Numbered from the stretch's first letter, positions 16,831 through 26,362 are shown. The stretch is 64,000 nt of DNA from Muribaculaceae bacterium (GCA_017483645.1 JAFUWD010000025.1:1-64000); one strand, 5' to 3'. Made by a program: numbers and translations. The notes: generated from the sequence alone by a model not told the origin.

Positions 16831-16882
16831 TATAACTGATTGCCCCTTGCCAAAAATTTTTGGCAAGGGGCAATCAGTTATA
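16831..16882. terminator. 52-bp perfect palindrome, bidirectional terminator
   Basis: TATAACTGATTGCCCC runs on through TTGCCAAAAA to the centre at 16856/16857 and is mirrored exactly to 16882, giving two 26-bp arms with no spacer. The central AAAAATTTTT gives A/T loops, and each strand has a T-rich region within the arm. It starts 1 bp after the P1 peptidase stop and ends 15 bp before the hutI stop, so it serves both convergent units. Confidence 0.85.
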
Positions 16883-16897
16883 CCGGAATGTCGCCTG

Positions 16898-18148
16898 TCA
16901 TGCAGTCGGGTATTGCTCTATGCCGGCCAAAAAGGTACGCTCAATGATGGGCGTGGTATACGCATAGGGAATGAAGTCGATGCTCGGGATGGGGCGAGTG
17001 ATGAAGAAATTGGCCACCTTGCCTGGTGCGATGCTGCCGTAATCGGCGCTAACACCCATCGCAGCCGCGCCATTGATGGTGGCGGCGTTAAGAGCCTCAG
17101 CTGGTTGCAGCCGCATCTTGATGCACGCCAGCGACACCGCAAATTTCATGTCGCCGCTGGGCGTAGAGCCGGGATTGTAATCGCTGGCAATGGCTAAAGG
17201 CAGACCGGCAGCAATCATCTTGCGGGCAGGAGCGAATGGCATATTCAAGAAGAATGATGTGCCGGGCAGCGCCGTGGGAATGGTTTGCGAGCCACGCAGC
17301 ATGGCTATGTCGTCGTCGGTCATGCTCTCCAGATGGTCGACCGATAGCGCCCGGTGCTTCACGGCCACCTCCACACCTCCCGACGGAGCAACTTCCTGGC
17401 CATGTATTTTGCCCGGCATCCCATACCGCAGGCCTGCTTCAAGAATACGCGAAGTCTCCTCCGGAGTGAAAAATCCCTGGTCGCAGAACACATCCACATA
17501 GTCGGCCAACCCCTCGGCGGCAACGGCAGGAATCATCTCGTTGACTATCAAGTCTACATAGTCGGATTGCCGACCCGCATATTCGGGCGGCACAGCATGC
17601 GCCCCCAAAAATGTGGACACCACACGCAGCCGTGTGTCTTGCTGGATGCGCGCTATCACACGCAGCATTTTCAACTCGTCGGCGGTGTTGAGTCCATATC
17701 CGCTTTTTATCTCGATGGCACCGGTGCCCTTGGCAATCACCTCGCGCACACGCACCATGGCCTGCTCGTAGAGCTGTTGCTCCGATAGTTCGTGCAAACG
17801 CTTGGCGCTGTTGAGAATTCCCCCGCCGCGTCGCGCAATTTCCGCATAGGAAAGCCCGTTGATTTTATCAACAAACTCCCGTTCACGGCTATCGGCATAC
17901 ACGATGTGGGTGTGAGAATCGCACCACGACGGCATCACTGTACCATGCCGTGCGTCGACAGTGGTTTCGACATTCTCTGGTGCAGCGTGGTTGTCGACAG
18001 TGTCAAACTCGGTGATGACACCATCCTCAACCAGCATCCACGCATTGTGGATGGTGTCGAAACACGACATCTCGGCGCCACACTTCTTGAGGACGCCACC
18101 ACTGTCAATGCCGGCCAGCGTGGCTATGTTGTCAACAAGGAGCCTCAT
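16898..18148 (-). CDS. hutI: Imidazolonepropionase
   Basis: Third enzyme of histidine degradation: imidazolonepropionate + water gives formiminoglutamate. The amidohydrolase fold is 416 residues from the ATG at 18148, the start that gives the family N-terminus (MRLLVDNIATLAG). Metal-binding motif HTHIVYADSRE is near residue 75; later GAHAVPPE, HGQEVAPSGG, HLESMTDDD and ASDYNPGSTPS carry the remaining metal and catalytic residues. It overlaps the 3' end of hutH by 17 bp and is the last gene of the operon. Confidence 0.96.
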   Translation of the reverse strand: MRLLVDNIATLAGIDSGGVLKKCGAEMSCFDTIHNAWMLVEDGVITEFDTVDNHAAPENVETTVDARHGTVMPSWCDSHTHIVYADSREREFVDKINGLSYAEIARRGGGILNSAKRLHELSEQQLYEQAMVRVREVIAKGTGAIEIKSGYGLNTADELKMLRVIARIQQDTRLRVVSTFLGAHAVPPEYAGRQSDYVDLIVNEMIPAVAAEGLADYVDVFCDQGFFTPEETSRILEAGLRYGMPGKIHGQEVAPSGGVEVAVKHRALSVDHLESMTDDDIAMLRGSQTIPTALPGTSFFLNMPFAPARKMIAAGLPLAIASDYNPGSTPSGDMKFAVSLACIKMRLQPAEALNAATINGAAAMGVSADYGSIAPGKVANFFITRPIPSIDFIPYAYTTPIIERTFLAGIEQYPTA

Positions 18149-19622
18149 TGCGCAGGAACTGAATGGATTTCTCAATAAGCGGGTACATCACCACATCGTC
18201 ACTGATGAAAGGCACCTGACGGCGGTATTTCTCATGGATGCCCATTATTATCGGAGAGGATTTCTGCGGGAAACGGAACTCCAGCGCCTGGGCGGCATTA
18301 AACAATTCGATGGCCAGCACACGCTCGGTGTTGAAAACCACCTTGCGCAATTTAATGGCTGCATTGCCGCCCATGCTCACATGGTCCTCCTGATCTTGGC
18401 ATGAGGGGATGCTGTCGAGGCTCGACGGCGAGGCCAGCGACTTGTTGAGACTCACGGCACTGGCCGCTGTGTACTGGGTAATCATGAAACCACTGTTCAG
18501 GCCGGGATTGGCAACAAGATAACTGGGCAGGCCGCGTGTGCCCGACACCAAACGATAGATGCGGCGCTCGCTGATATTGGCCAACTCACTCAGTGCAATG
18601 GCCAGGAAATCCATGGGCAGGGCTATTGGCTCGCCGTGGAAATTGCCGGCACTGATAATCAGGTTGTCGTCGGGGCACACCGTGGGGTTGTCGGTGGCAC
18701 TGTTGATTTCGGTTTCAATGACCGATTTCACATAGCTGATGGTTTCCTTCACCGTTCCGTGCACTTGAGGAACGCAACGGAACGAATAGGGGTCTTGAAC
18801 ATGTTTCTTGTGCCCGGCTATGAGCTCGCTGCCGGCCAACAGGGCCTTCATGTGGGCAGCTGTCTCAAGCTGCCCCTTGTGCGGTCTGACCAAATGTACA
18901 GCCTCGGTGAACGGCTCAATGCGCCCGTCGTAGGCATCAAGAGCCATGGCAGCGATACAATCGGCCCAAGCGCTCAAGCGCTGCGCACGCAGCAACGACC
19001 AAACGGCAATGGAACTCATGTTTTGTGTGCCGTTGAGCAGCGCCAAGCCTTCCTTGCTGGCAAGTTCAATGGGTTTCCATCCTTTGAGAGCCAACAACTC
19101 GGCAGCTGGCATCACACGACCTTCGTATTCCACCTCGCCCATGCCCACCAACGGCAGGCACATGTGGGCCAGCGGCACCAGGTCGCCCGATGCGCCCAGT
19201 GAGCCTTGGCTATAAACGATGGGAACAACACCCTCGTTGAAGAAATCCACCAAACGCTCCACGGTGTCGAGTTTGCAGCCCGAATAGCCATAACTGAGCG
19301 ACTGGATTTTGAGCATAAGCATGATGCGCACAATCTCGTTGGGGAGTCGTTCTCCCACGCCGCACGCATGTGACATCATGAGGTTGATTTGCAACTGCGA
19401 CAATTGGTCGCGACTCACCTTCACGTCGCACAACGACCCGAAGCCGGTGGTCACGCCATAAACGGGCAAGTCACTGCTGGCGATTTGCTCGTCAAGATAC
19501 TTGCGGCACTTGACAATGCGCTGGCGGGCATCTTCGCTCAATGCAAGTTTGTAGTTTTTCTCAATAATTTCGCCCACGCGCTCAATGGTGAGGCGCTCGG
19601 CGCTGATATGATGCACTTCCAT
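18132..19622 (-). CDS. hutH: Histidine ammonia-lyase
   Basis: First enzyme of histidine degradation: L-histidine to urocanate and ammonia. At 496 residues it has normal length. The MIO prosthetic group forms from Ala144-Ser145-Gly146 in GSLGASGDLVPLAH. Family motifs YGVTTGFGSL near residue 55, NGTQNMSSIAVWSL, QDPYSFRCVPQVHG and SAGNFHGEPIALPMD are all present. It lies 65 bp behind hutU and overlaps hutI. Confidence 0.97.
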   Translation of the reverse strand: MEVHHISAERLTIERVGEIIEKNYKLALSEDARQRIVKCRKYLDEQIASSDLPVYGVTTGFGSLCDVKVSRDQLSQLQINLMMSHACGVGERLPNEIVRIMLMLKIQSLSYGYSGCKLDTVERLVDFFNEGVVPIVYSQGSLGASGDLVPLAHMCLPLVGMGEVEYEGRVMPAAELLALKGWKPIELASKEGLALLNGTQNMSSIAVWSLLRAQRLSAWADCIAAMALDAYDGRIEPFTEAVHLVRPHKGQLETAAHMKALLAGSELIAGHKKHVQDPYSFRCVPQVHGTVKETISYVKSVIETEINSATDNPTVCPDDNLIISAGNFHGEPIALPMDFLAIALSELANISERRIYRLVSGTRGLPSYLVANPGLNSGFMITQYTAASAVSLNKSLASPSSLDSIPSCQDQEDHVSMGGNAAIKLRKVVFNTERVLAIELFNAAQALEFRFPQKSSPIIMGIHEKYRRQVPFISDDVVMYPLIEKSIQFLRNEAPC

Positions 19623-19687
19623 GATACGTTACGTTTTATAATATTTTTATGGTTAATTAGTTAAGTCAAGAAATAAGAGCCTGCGTC

Positions 19688-21688
19688 TCATTCGTCGAGC
19701 AATCTGTCGTCCACCATATTGGGCAGGGTCACTTGCAGACCCGGTGTGCGCTCCATCTGACGGCGGATAGCATCTATCGACCCCTTGTTGCGAGCCCAGG
19801 AACGACGCGCGATACCGTTGTTCACATCCCACAGCAGCATCTGGCGGATGTGACGGTCGGCCTCTTCACTGCCGTCAATCACCATGCCGAAGCCGCCGTT
19901 TATCACTTCGCCCCATCCAACGCCGCCACCATTGTGCAGGCTCACCCATGTGGCACCGCGGAAAGCGTCGCCGATGACAGTCTGCACTGCCATGTCGGCA
20001 CAAAACTGCGACCCGTCATAAATATTGCTGGTTTCACGGTAAGGCGAGTCGGTGCCGCTCACATCGTGGTGGTCGCGGCCCAGCACCACCGGTTTGCTGA
20101 TTTCACCCCGCTTGATGGCATCATTAAAAGCCTGGGCGATGCGCGTGCGGCCCTCACAGTCGGCATAAAGGATTCTTGCTTGCGAACCCACTACCAGATG
20201 GTTCTTCCCCGCCTCGCGTATCCAGTGCAAATTGTCGGCCAGCTGCCCCTTGATGTCGTCGGGCGCTGTCTGAGCCATCTGGTCGAGCACTTCGGCCGCC
20301 AGGCGGTCGGTCACCTCCAGGTCGTGCGGGTCGCACGAGGTGCACACCCACCTGAATGGGCCAAACCCATAATCGAAGAACATGGGACCCATGATGTCTT
20401 GTACATAACTCGGATAGCGGAAGTGGGTGGCATCGCGCATAATGTCGGCACCGGCACGGCTGGCCATGAGCATAAAGGCATTTCCGTAGTCAAAGAAATA
20501 CATGCCCTGCGCCGTGAGCCGGTTGATGGCTGCCACCTGACGGCGCAGCGACTCAAACACACATTCCTTGAAGCGCTCGGGTTCTTCGGCCATCATCCGC
20601 TTGGACTCTTCCAGGCTGTAGCCCACGGGATAGTAACCACCGGCATAGGGGTTGTGCAATGATGTCTGATCGCTGCCCAAGTCCACACGGATGTTTTCTT
20701 GAGCCAGCCGCTCCCACAGGTCCACTACATTGCCCACATAAGCCATGGACACCACACGTTTCTGCTCCACGGCGCGGCGCACGGCAGGAATGAGTTCATC
20801 AAGATTGTCGTGCAGTTCATCGACCCATCCTTGTTCATAACGCTTGCGTGCGGCCAGCGGATTGATTTCGGCCACCACGCTCACCACCTGAGCGATATTG
20901 CCCGCCTTGGGCTGTGCACCACTCATGCCTCCAAGACCAGCCGAGACAAACAGCGGGATGCGTGTTTCTCGTTCGGCGCCCATCACCTTGCGAGCCGCAT
21001 TGAGCACGGTAATGGTCGTGCCGTGAACAATACCTTGCGGGCCGATGTACATATAGCTTCCGGCTGTCATCTGGCCATATTGACTCACACCCAGGGCGTT
21101 CATGCGCTCCCAGTCGTCGGGCTTGCTGTAATTGGGAATCACCATGCCGTTGGTTACTACCACACGGGGTGCATCCTTGTGCGACGGGAACAACCCCAGC
21201 GGATGCCCGCTGTACATGACCAGCGTCTGCTCATCGGTCATCTCACTCAGATACTTCATCACAAGGCGGTACTGTGCCCAGTTCTGGAACACCGCACCGT
21301 TACCGCCATAGGTAATCAGTTCATGAGGATGCTGAGCAACCGAGGGGTCGAGGTTGTTCTGTATCATCATCATGATGGCGGCTGCCTGACGGCTCTTGTG
21401 CGGATATTCATCGATGGGACGCGCCTTCATCGGATAGCGAGGACGCAGACGGTACATGTAGATGCGGCCGTACTGCTCCAACTCATTGCGGAATTCAGGA
21501 ATGAGTGCGGCATGATGCTTGGGCGGGAAATAGCGCAGTGCGTTGCGCAGCGCCAGTTTCTTTTCTTCGGCCGTGAGAATGTCCTTACGCTTGGGGGCAT
21601 GGTTAATCTCAAGGTCGTAGGGCATCGGTTCGGGCAGCACATCGGGTATGCCGGCTCTTATGTCAATGGCAAATTCTTCGGGTGTCAT
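19688..21688 (-). CDS. hutU: Urocanate hydratase
   Basis: Second enzyme of histidine degradation: urocanate to imidazolonepropionate, with tightly bound NAD+. It has 666 residues, about 100 more than the Pseudomonas enzyme; this is the long form also found in other Bacteroidetes and in eukaryotes. Recognisable segments are MYSGHPLGLFPSHKDAPRVV, MTAGSYMYIGPQGIVHG, SAGLGGMSGAQPKAGN and, near the end, GRDHHDVSGTDSPYRETSN and HNGGGVGWGEVINGGFGMV. It lies between ftcD and hutH with gaps of 35 and 65 bp. Confidence 0.97.
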   Translation of the reverse strand: MTPEEFAIDIRAGIPDVLPEPMPYDLEINHAPKRKDILTAEEKKLALRNALRYFPPKHHAALIPEFRNELEQYGRIYMYRLRPRYPMKARPIDEYPHKSRQAAAIMMMIQNNLDPSVAQHPHELITYGGNGAVFQNWAQYRLVMKYLSEMTDEQTLVMYSGHPLGLFPSHKDAPRVVVTNGMVIPNYSKPDDWERMNALGVSQYGQMTAGSYMYIGPQGIVHGTTITVLNAARKVMGAERETRIPLFVSAGLGGMSGAQPKAGNIAQVVSVVAEINPLAARKRYEQGWVDELHDNLDELIPAVRRAVEQKRVVSMAYVGNVVDLWERLAQENIRVDLGSDQTSLHNPYAGGYYPVGYSLEESKRMMAEEPERFKECVFESLRRQVAAINRLTAQGMYFFDYGNAFMLMASRAGADIMRDATHFRYPSYVQDIMGPMFFDYGFGPFRWVCTSCDPHDLEVTDRLAAEVLDQMAQTAPDDIKGQLADNLHWIREAGKNHLVVGSQARILYADCEGRTRIAQAFNDAIKRGEISKPVVLGRDHHDVSGTDSPYRETSNIYDGSQFCADMAVQTVIGDAFRGATWVSLHNGGGVGWGEVINGGFGMVIDGSEEADRHIRQMLLWDVNNGIARRSWARNKGSIDAIRRQMERTPGLQVTLPNMVDDRLLDE

Positions 21689-21723
21689 AGGTTATCTGTT
21701 GGCTAATGGTTATTCTATCGGGT

Positions 21724-23421
21724 TCAAAGTTTTGTTTCAACGATTTGGGTGATTTCGGCCTCCTCCTCGTTGGCACGGGCTATCAACTGGTTGGCTTCGT
21801 CGATGAGTGATTGAGCCATGACGCGGTCCTTGAGTGAGCCGGCGTTGATTTTCACATTCATGCCGGCGCCCAGCACCGCCGCCCGGGCGGCCAGCACCCC
21901 CACCCCGGCATCGCTCACACTGTTGGGATTGCCCTCCATCACCATGGCGCGGCACAGTTCAAACACTTTGAACGCCTCTTTCATGGTGCGCAGAGGCACC
22001 TGGGCGGCATAAAGAGTGGCATTCTGGATGGCGGCGCTGCGCGCGGCCTTTTCCTCATCAGTCTTCTTGGGCATACCGAAAGCCTCCATGATGCGGTTAA
22101 ACGCCTGGGTGTCTTCATCAACAAGATGCAGCAACTCGCGGGCGATGTCTTGCCCCTTGTCGGCCCACACACTGAACTCCTGCCACCGCTCGTCCCATCC
22201 TGGCTTGTGGCTCGACAAATTGGCCACCATCGTACCCAGTGCGGCTCCCAGGGCTCCCATATAAGCCGAGATAGTGCCACCGCCGGGAGCAGGTGACTCG
22301 CGCGACGTTTCTTCGGCAAAGGCTTTGACAGTGAGTTCAACAAGATTTCCGGCACCGGCTTCGCCGTCCTCAATCATGTATTCTATCACTTTTTCTTTGG
22401 GATTGAACGGCTTGAGGTCGTCAAGGCCGAGCGAATGAATGGCGATTTCAATGATGTCGCCCTCGGGAATACCCGTGGAGCGATGCTGCTTCTCAAGGAA
22501 ATATTTTCCGGCGTCTATCAAACAACGCTTGGGCAGCAGCCCCACAATCTCGGTACCCGTGACGCGGATGCCGCGATTCTGCGCGCACCGGCACACCTCG
22601 TCAAAGGCCACATGCAGCGGGGTGGCATTGATGTCGGTGATATTCATCGACACCTGCGCACGTTTGTACTCGTCGATGTACCACCCGATGGCTTTCGTGC
22701 CCTTGAGGGTTCCGGGGCGCATGATGACGTTTCCGTTTTCGTCTTTCTTGGGCGTTCCGGTGATGGGATTCCCTTCGCGCACGGGCCGGCCTTTTTCACG
22801 CACGTCAAAGGCGATGGCGTTAGCACGGCGGGTGCTGGTGGTATTCAGGTTGAAGTTGGTGGCAATCAAGAAATCGCGGGCACCCACAGCAGTACAGCCA
22901 GTGCGGGCCACTTGCTCGTCGAAAGGACGCGCCCCGAAATCGGGTTTGCCGGTGGCCGATGCCAGTTTCTCGGCCAGCGCTTCATATTCACCCTGCCGGC
23001 AGACGGCCAGGTTCTTGCGCTCGGCCGTGAAGGCGGCCGCCTCATAGCAATAACAGGGAACACCGGCCTCGGTGGCAATGCGCTCGGCCAATTGGCGGGC
23101 CAGCGTGGCACATTCATCAAGGGTGATGCCGGCCACGGGCACCAGTGGGCAAACGTCGGTTGCGCCCATGCGCGGGTGTGCACCGTGATGGTGGCGCATG
23201 TCGATGAGTTCAGCGGCACGCTTCACCACTTGAAAAGCCGTTTCCACCACCGCTTCGGGAGCCCCCACAAAGGTCACCACCGTGCGGTTGGTAGCCTCGC
23301 CCGGGTCCACATCGAGTAGTTTCACACCCTCGGCTTGGCGTATCACATCCACAATCTGATTGATGACATCCATATTGCGCCCTTCACTGAAATTGGGCAC
23401 ACATTCAATAAGTCGGTTCAT
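21724..23421 (-). CDS. ftcD: Glutamate formimidoyltransferase / formimidoyl-THF cyclodeaminase
   Basis: Bifunctional enzyme, 565 residues. The N-terminal half (about 1-330; RLIECVPNFSEGRNMDVIN, MRHHHGAHPRMGATDVCPLVP) transfers the formimino group from formiminoglutamate to tetrahydrofolate, releasing glutamate. The C-terminal half (about 355-565; SPAPGGGTISAYMGALGAALG, SVSDAGVGVLAARAAV) is the cyclodeaminase that makes 5,10-methenyl-THF and ammonia. This fixes the route as the tetrahydrofolate variant of histidine degradation, not the formylglutamate or direct hydrolysis variants. The product feeds FolD, encoded directly upstream. Confidence 0.96.
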   Translation of the reverse strand: MNRLIECVPNFSEGRNMDVINQIVDVIRQAEGVKLLDVDPGEATNRTVVTFVGAPEAVVETAFQVVKRAAELIDMRHHHGAHPRMGATDVCPLVPVAGITLDECATLARQLAERIATEAGVPCYCYEAAAFTAERKNLAVCRQGEYEALAEKLASATGKPDFGARPFDEQVARTGCTAVGARDFLIATNFNLNTTSTRRANAIAFDVREKGRPVREGNPITGTPKKDENGNVIMRPGTLKGTKAIGWYIDEYKRAQVSMNITDINATPLHVAFDEVCRCAQNRGIRVTGTEIVGLLPKRCLIDAGKYFLEKQHRSTGIPEGDIIEIAIHSLGLDDLKPFNPKEKVIEYMIEDGEAGAGNLVELTVKAFAEETSRESPAPGGGTISAYMGALGAALGTMVANLSSHKPGWDERWQEFSVWADKGQDIARELLHLVDEDTQAFNRIMEAFGMPKKTDEEKAARSAAIQNATLYAAQVPLRTMKEAFKVFELCRAMVMEGNPNSVSDAGVGVLAARAAVLGAGMNVKINAGSLKDRVMAQSLIDEANQLIARANEEEAEITQIVETKL

Positions 23422-23463
23422 GTCGAAATAAAAATATCGGTTTATGTTATTGGATTTTCAGGG

Positions 23464-24348
23464 TTATTTGGCATACACCTGGCCGGTGGCGGCCTGCAGG
23501 GTGTTGGCCATGAGCGACACAATAGTCATGGGTCCCACACCTCCCGGAACGGGTGTGATGTAGCTGCAATGCGGTGCCACATGGTCAAAATCCACATCGC
23601 CGCACAGTCGCCAGCCCCTTTCTCGTGAGGCATCGGCCACCCGGGTGGTACCCACATCAATCACCACCGCGCCCTCCTTGACCATGTCTTCAGTCACAAA
23701 ACCGGGGCTGCCCAAAGCGGCTATCAGGATATCGGCCTCACGGGCCAATTCTTTGATGTTGGGGGTGGCGCTGTGGCACACGGTCACTGTGCAGTTGCCC
23801 GGATAGGCTTTCTGGACAAGCAGCGTAGCCAGGGGTTTGCCCACAATGTTGCTCCGTCCCAGCACTACGCAGTGTTTTCCACGGGTTTCAATGCCACAAC
23901 GCTCAAGCAGCATGAGAACGCCCGATGGCGTGGCGGGCCGGAAACAAGGCAAGCCGATGGACATGCGCCCCACATTGACGGGATGAAAGCCATCAACGTC
24001 CTTGCGGTAGTCAATCGACTCTATAACAGATTGCTCGTCAATGTGCCGCGGCAAGGGCATCTGCACAATGAATCCGTCCACATTGTCGTCCTCGTTGAGG
24101 GCATGGATTTGGGCTATCAGTTCTTCTTGAGTGACATCTTCGGCCAAGCGAATAAGCGACGACTGAAAACCACATTGCTCGCACGCCTTGGTTTTCGAGG
24201 CCATATAGCTCTCGCTGCCGCCGTCATGCCCCACCAGAAGGCCCACCAAATTTGGGCGCCTGTGACCTGCTGCGACCATCGCTTCGACCTTGGCCGCTAT
24301 CTGCTCACGTATCTCGGCTGCTATTTTTTTCCCGTCGATAATTTGCAT
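23464..24348 (-). CDS. folD: Methylenetetrahydrofolate dehydrogenase / methenyl-THF cyclohydrolase
   Basis: Bifunctional folate enzyme, 294 residues, interconverting methylene-, methenyl- and 10-formyl-THF. Typical segments are [15 protein letters not shown] with the catalytic lysine, [13 protein letters not shown], the NADP-site [11 protein letters not shown], and DVGTTR then GDVDFD and [12 protein letters not shown]. It is the first gene of the five-gene histidine operon, 42 bp before ftcD, so the methenyl-THF from histidine can be directly drawn into one-carbon metabolism. A TATATTTG box (24382-24375, minus strand) lies 27 nt upstream of the start, without a clear -33. Confidence 0.96.
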   Translation of the reverse strand: MQIIDGKKIAAEIREQIAAKVEAMVAAGHRRPNLVGLLVGHDGGSESYMASKTKACEQCGFQSSLIRLAEDVTQEELIAQIHALNEDDNVDGFIVQMPLPRHIDEQSVIESIDYRKDVDGFHPVNVGRMSIGLPCFRPATPSGVLMLLERCGIETRGKHCVVLGRSNIVGKPLATLLVQKAYPGNCTVTVCHSATPNIKELAREADILIAALGSPGFVTEDMVKEGAVVIDVGTTRVADASRERGWRLCGDVDFDHVAPHCSYITPVPGGVGPMTIVSLMANTLQAATGQVYAK

Positions 24349-24504
24349 AATATTGTCTTATAGCTTCTATCATGCAAATATAATGATAATCTTTGAATAC
24401 ATGCCCCGCTGCAGACGTTTTTTACTCTTAAAAATTGGTAAATGCAGGCACTCGGCAGAGCACACACTCTTCCACCCGAAAACAAGGAGTGGTCTTCATG
24501 AATT

Positions 24505-25539
24505 TCACTGCGTTACCAGCGAGGCAAAGCGATGATTGCTCCACACCACCCAGTTGCCATCATCATCGGTGCTGATGGTCATCACCCCCAGGTTGTCCAC
24601 ATTCTCCATCATGGCACGAGTGCGGTCAAGTCCCATTGCCATGCAAGCTGTGGACCATGCGTCGGCTGTCATGCAGTCGGGAGCCACAACAGTAACACTA
24701 AGTAAATTGCTCACCTGGCTGCGTCCTGTCAAGGGGTCGATGATGTGCGACACTCGCTCACCGGCGGGACGGTCACGAAACTTGCGATAGTTGCCGCTCG
24801 TGGCCACCGCTAAGCTGTCCACTGTCAGCACCACGGCACTGGTGTGAACCACACTGTCGGCTTGCGAAACCGGCAAGTCCACCGACACATGCCACGGCAC
24901 CCCTTGCTGATTCACGCCTCGTGCCAGGACTTCGCCGCCAATTTCCACCAGATAATTCTTCACACCATTGCGCTCCAACATCCGCCCTACCTCATCCACA
25001 GCAAGCCCCTTGGCAATGCTGCTGAAATCGAACTGCATGCGCGGGTCATCCTTGGTCAGCACGCCATCGGCCAACCGCGTCCGCTTCATGCCCACATAGG
25101 GCAGTATGCTGTCGATTTTGGCCTGAGTTGGCTCTGCGCCACGGTCATGACCGAAGCCCCATGCCTCCACCAGGGGCAGCACGGTGGGGTCGTAAGAGCC
25201 GCCACTGAGCCAATATATTGTCCAAGAGCAACTGTAAAGGCGGGTGAACAGGCTGTCGGGCTGTGAAGTGTCGTTGCGGTTGATGCGCGACACCAGCGAC
25301 TGCTCATTGTAGACCGAGGCGCTGGCATCCACACACGCCAGCACAGCCTGAATAGAATCGGCAAGTTGATGCTGGCTTAAATAGGTGATATGATAACCCG
25401 TGGTCCATACCACACCTTCCTCGGTGTGATAGACCGCACGCTCGCGATGGCGGCTCACAAAAAGCATTATCAGCCCCACGGCAAGCGCACCCAGCACAGC
25501 CCAATAACGGCGCGAACGAAAAACAGTTCCTTCCTTCAT
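24505..25539 (-). CDS. apbE: FAD:protein FMN transferase, membrane-anchored
   Basis: ApbE-type enzyme that attaches FMN covalently to Thr/Ser of Na+-translocating NADH:quinone reductase and Rnf subunits on the periplasmic side. 344 residues. An uncleaved transmembrane segment at about 11-29 (RYWAVLGALAVGLIMLFVS) anchors it. The flavin and Mg2+ sites appear in QFDFSSIAKGLAVDEVG, SGNYRKF, HIIDPLTG and the terminal TADAWSTACMAMG. No Nqr or Rnf genes are in the window. The promoter at 25544-25573 abuts the ATG, so the mRNA may be leaderless. Confidence 0.93.
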   Translation of the reverse strand: MKEGTVFRSRRYWAVLGALAVGLIMLFVSRHRERAVYHTEEGVVWTTGYHITYLSQHQLADSIQAVLACVDASASVYNEQSLVSRINRNDTSQPDSLFTRLYSCSWTIYWLSGGSYDPTVLPLVEAWGFGHDRGAEPTQAKIDSILPYVGMKRTRLADGVLTKDDPRMQFDFSSIAKGLAVDEVGRMLERNGVKNYLVEIGGEVLARGVNQQGVPWHVSVDLPVSQADSVVHTSAVVLTVDSLAVATSGNYRKFRDRPAGERVSHIIDPLTGRSQVSNLLSVTVVAPDCMTADAWSTACMAMGLDRTRAMMENVDNLGVMTISTDDDGNWVVWSNHRFASLVTQ

Positions 25540-25543
25540 GCGA

Positions 25544-25573
25544 CAAAATTAGTGCAAGTTGAGGGCAGAACAA
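25544..25573 (-). promoter_or_regulatory. apbE promoter, almost touching the start codon
   Basis: On the minus strand TTG (25573-25571), 19-bp spacer, TAATTTTG (25551-25544). Only four bases separate the box from the ATG at 25539. Confidence 0.72.
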
Positions 25574-25666
25574 AATGAAAAACGCAGTTTTTTATTTTTT
25601 ATGCCTCGACGAAGCCTAATTCATGCAAAAAAAGTGATATTTTTTTCGAAATAGAAAAAAAATGTG

Positions 25667-25674
25667 TAGTTTTG
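25667..25674 (+). promoter_or_regulatory. Probable -7 box of the first small barrel gene
   Basis: TAGTTTTG, 29 bp before the ATG at 25704. No properly placed TTG, so only half of the promoter consensus is present. Confidence 0.45.
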
Positions 25675-25703
25675 AAAACTCAATTACAATCGTCACTCAA
25701 TCT

Positions 25704-26300
25704 ATGAAGACACCTACTATCAAATGCCTAATGCTGTGCTTGACGTTTTTGCTGGCGTCCTTGCCGGCACACGCACAATTCCGACTGGGCGTCAAGGCGG
25801 GACTGGCTATCAACCATTTGAAGTTCGACCGCAACATCATCAAAAACGACAACCGCGCAGGATTCACCGCCGGTGTCACTGCCGAGTTCAACCTGCCACT
25901 GGGCTTTGGTTTTGACGCGGCGGTGATGTACACTCATCGCAACAATGTGCTGAGTGGCTCCACCGACACATACAAACGTGATTACATTGAAATTCCCGTC
26001 CACTTGAAATACAAACTGAGCATTGTTGGCTTGAACAATGTGCTCACGCCCATGGCATTTGCCGGACCGAACTTTGCCTTTCTGGCTCACGAATCACGCC
26101 AGGAACGATGGGACAACCGCTCGACAGTGACGTCATTAGACTTGGGCTTCGGAGTGGAGTTGCTGCGACATCTCCAACTCTCGGCGTGCTACAGCATGGG
26201 GCTGAGCCGCGCACTCAAGCAGGTGGGTATGTCGAGCAACGGAGAAGAAATTGACGGTCGCGACCGCACGTGGACAATCGCAGCAGCCTATTTCTTCTGA
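25704..26300 (+). CDS. Small outer-membrane beta-barrel (PorT-like porin family)
   Basis: Exported protein of 198 residues. The ATG at 25704 starts a standard signal peptide (MKTPTIKCLMLCLTFLLASL, cleaved after AHA). The rest is made of alternating strands typical of the Bacteroidetes eight-stranded 'outer membrane beta-barrel' family: FRLGVKAGLAINHL, GFTAGVTAEFNLPLGFGFDAAVMYTHRN, YIEIPVHLKYKL, AFAGPNFAFL, and a C-terminal WTIAAAYFF ending in Phe as expected for BAM targeting. Substrate and role are unknown. It is followed by a terminator and then by a paralogue, so the pair probably arose by tandem duplication. Confidence 0.85.
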   Translation: MKTPTIKCLMLCLTFLLASLPAHAQFRLGVKAGLAINHLKFDRNIIKNDNRAGFTAGVTAEFNLPLGFGFDAAVMYTHRNNVLSGSTDTYKRDYIEIPVHLKYKLSIVGLNNVLTPMAFAGPNFAFLAHESRQERWDNRSTVTSLDLGFGVELLRHLQLSACYSMGLSRALKQVGMSSNGEEIDGRDRTWTIAAAYFF

Positions 26301-26325
26301 ACAACACGCGACATAAAATAACGCA

Positions 26326-26350
26326 AACCGCTTTGCCGGAAGCGGTTTTT
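26326..26350 (+). terminator. Terminator between the two barrel genes; its loop carries the next -33
   Basis: AACCGCTT, loop TGCCGG, AAGCGGTT then TTT. The TTG at 26333-26335, where stem meets loop, is exactly 19 bp from the TATCTTTG box of the next gene. Confidence 0.85.
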
Positions 26351-26362
26351 ACACTATCTTTG
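26333..26362 (+). promoter_or_regulatory. Promoter of the second small barrel gene
   Basis: TTG (26333-26335), 19-bp spacer, TATCTTTG (26355-26362): full consensus, overlapping the preceding terminator. Confidence 0.78.
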
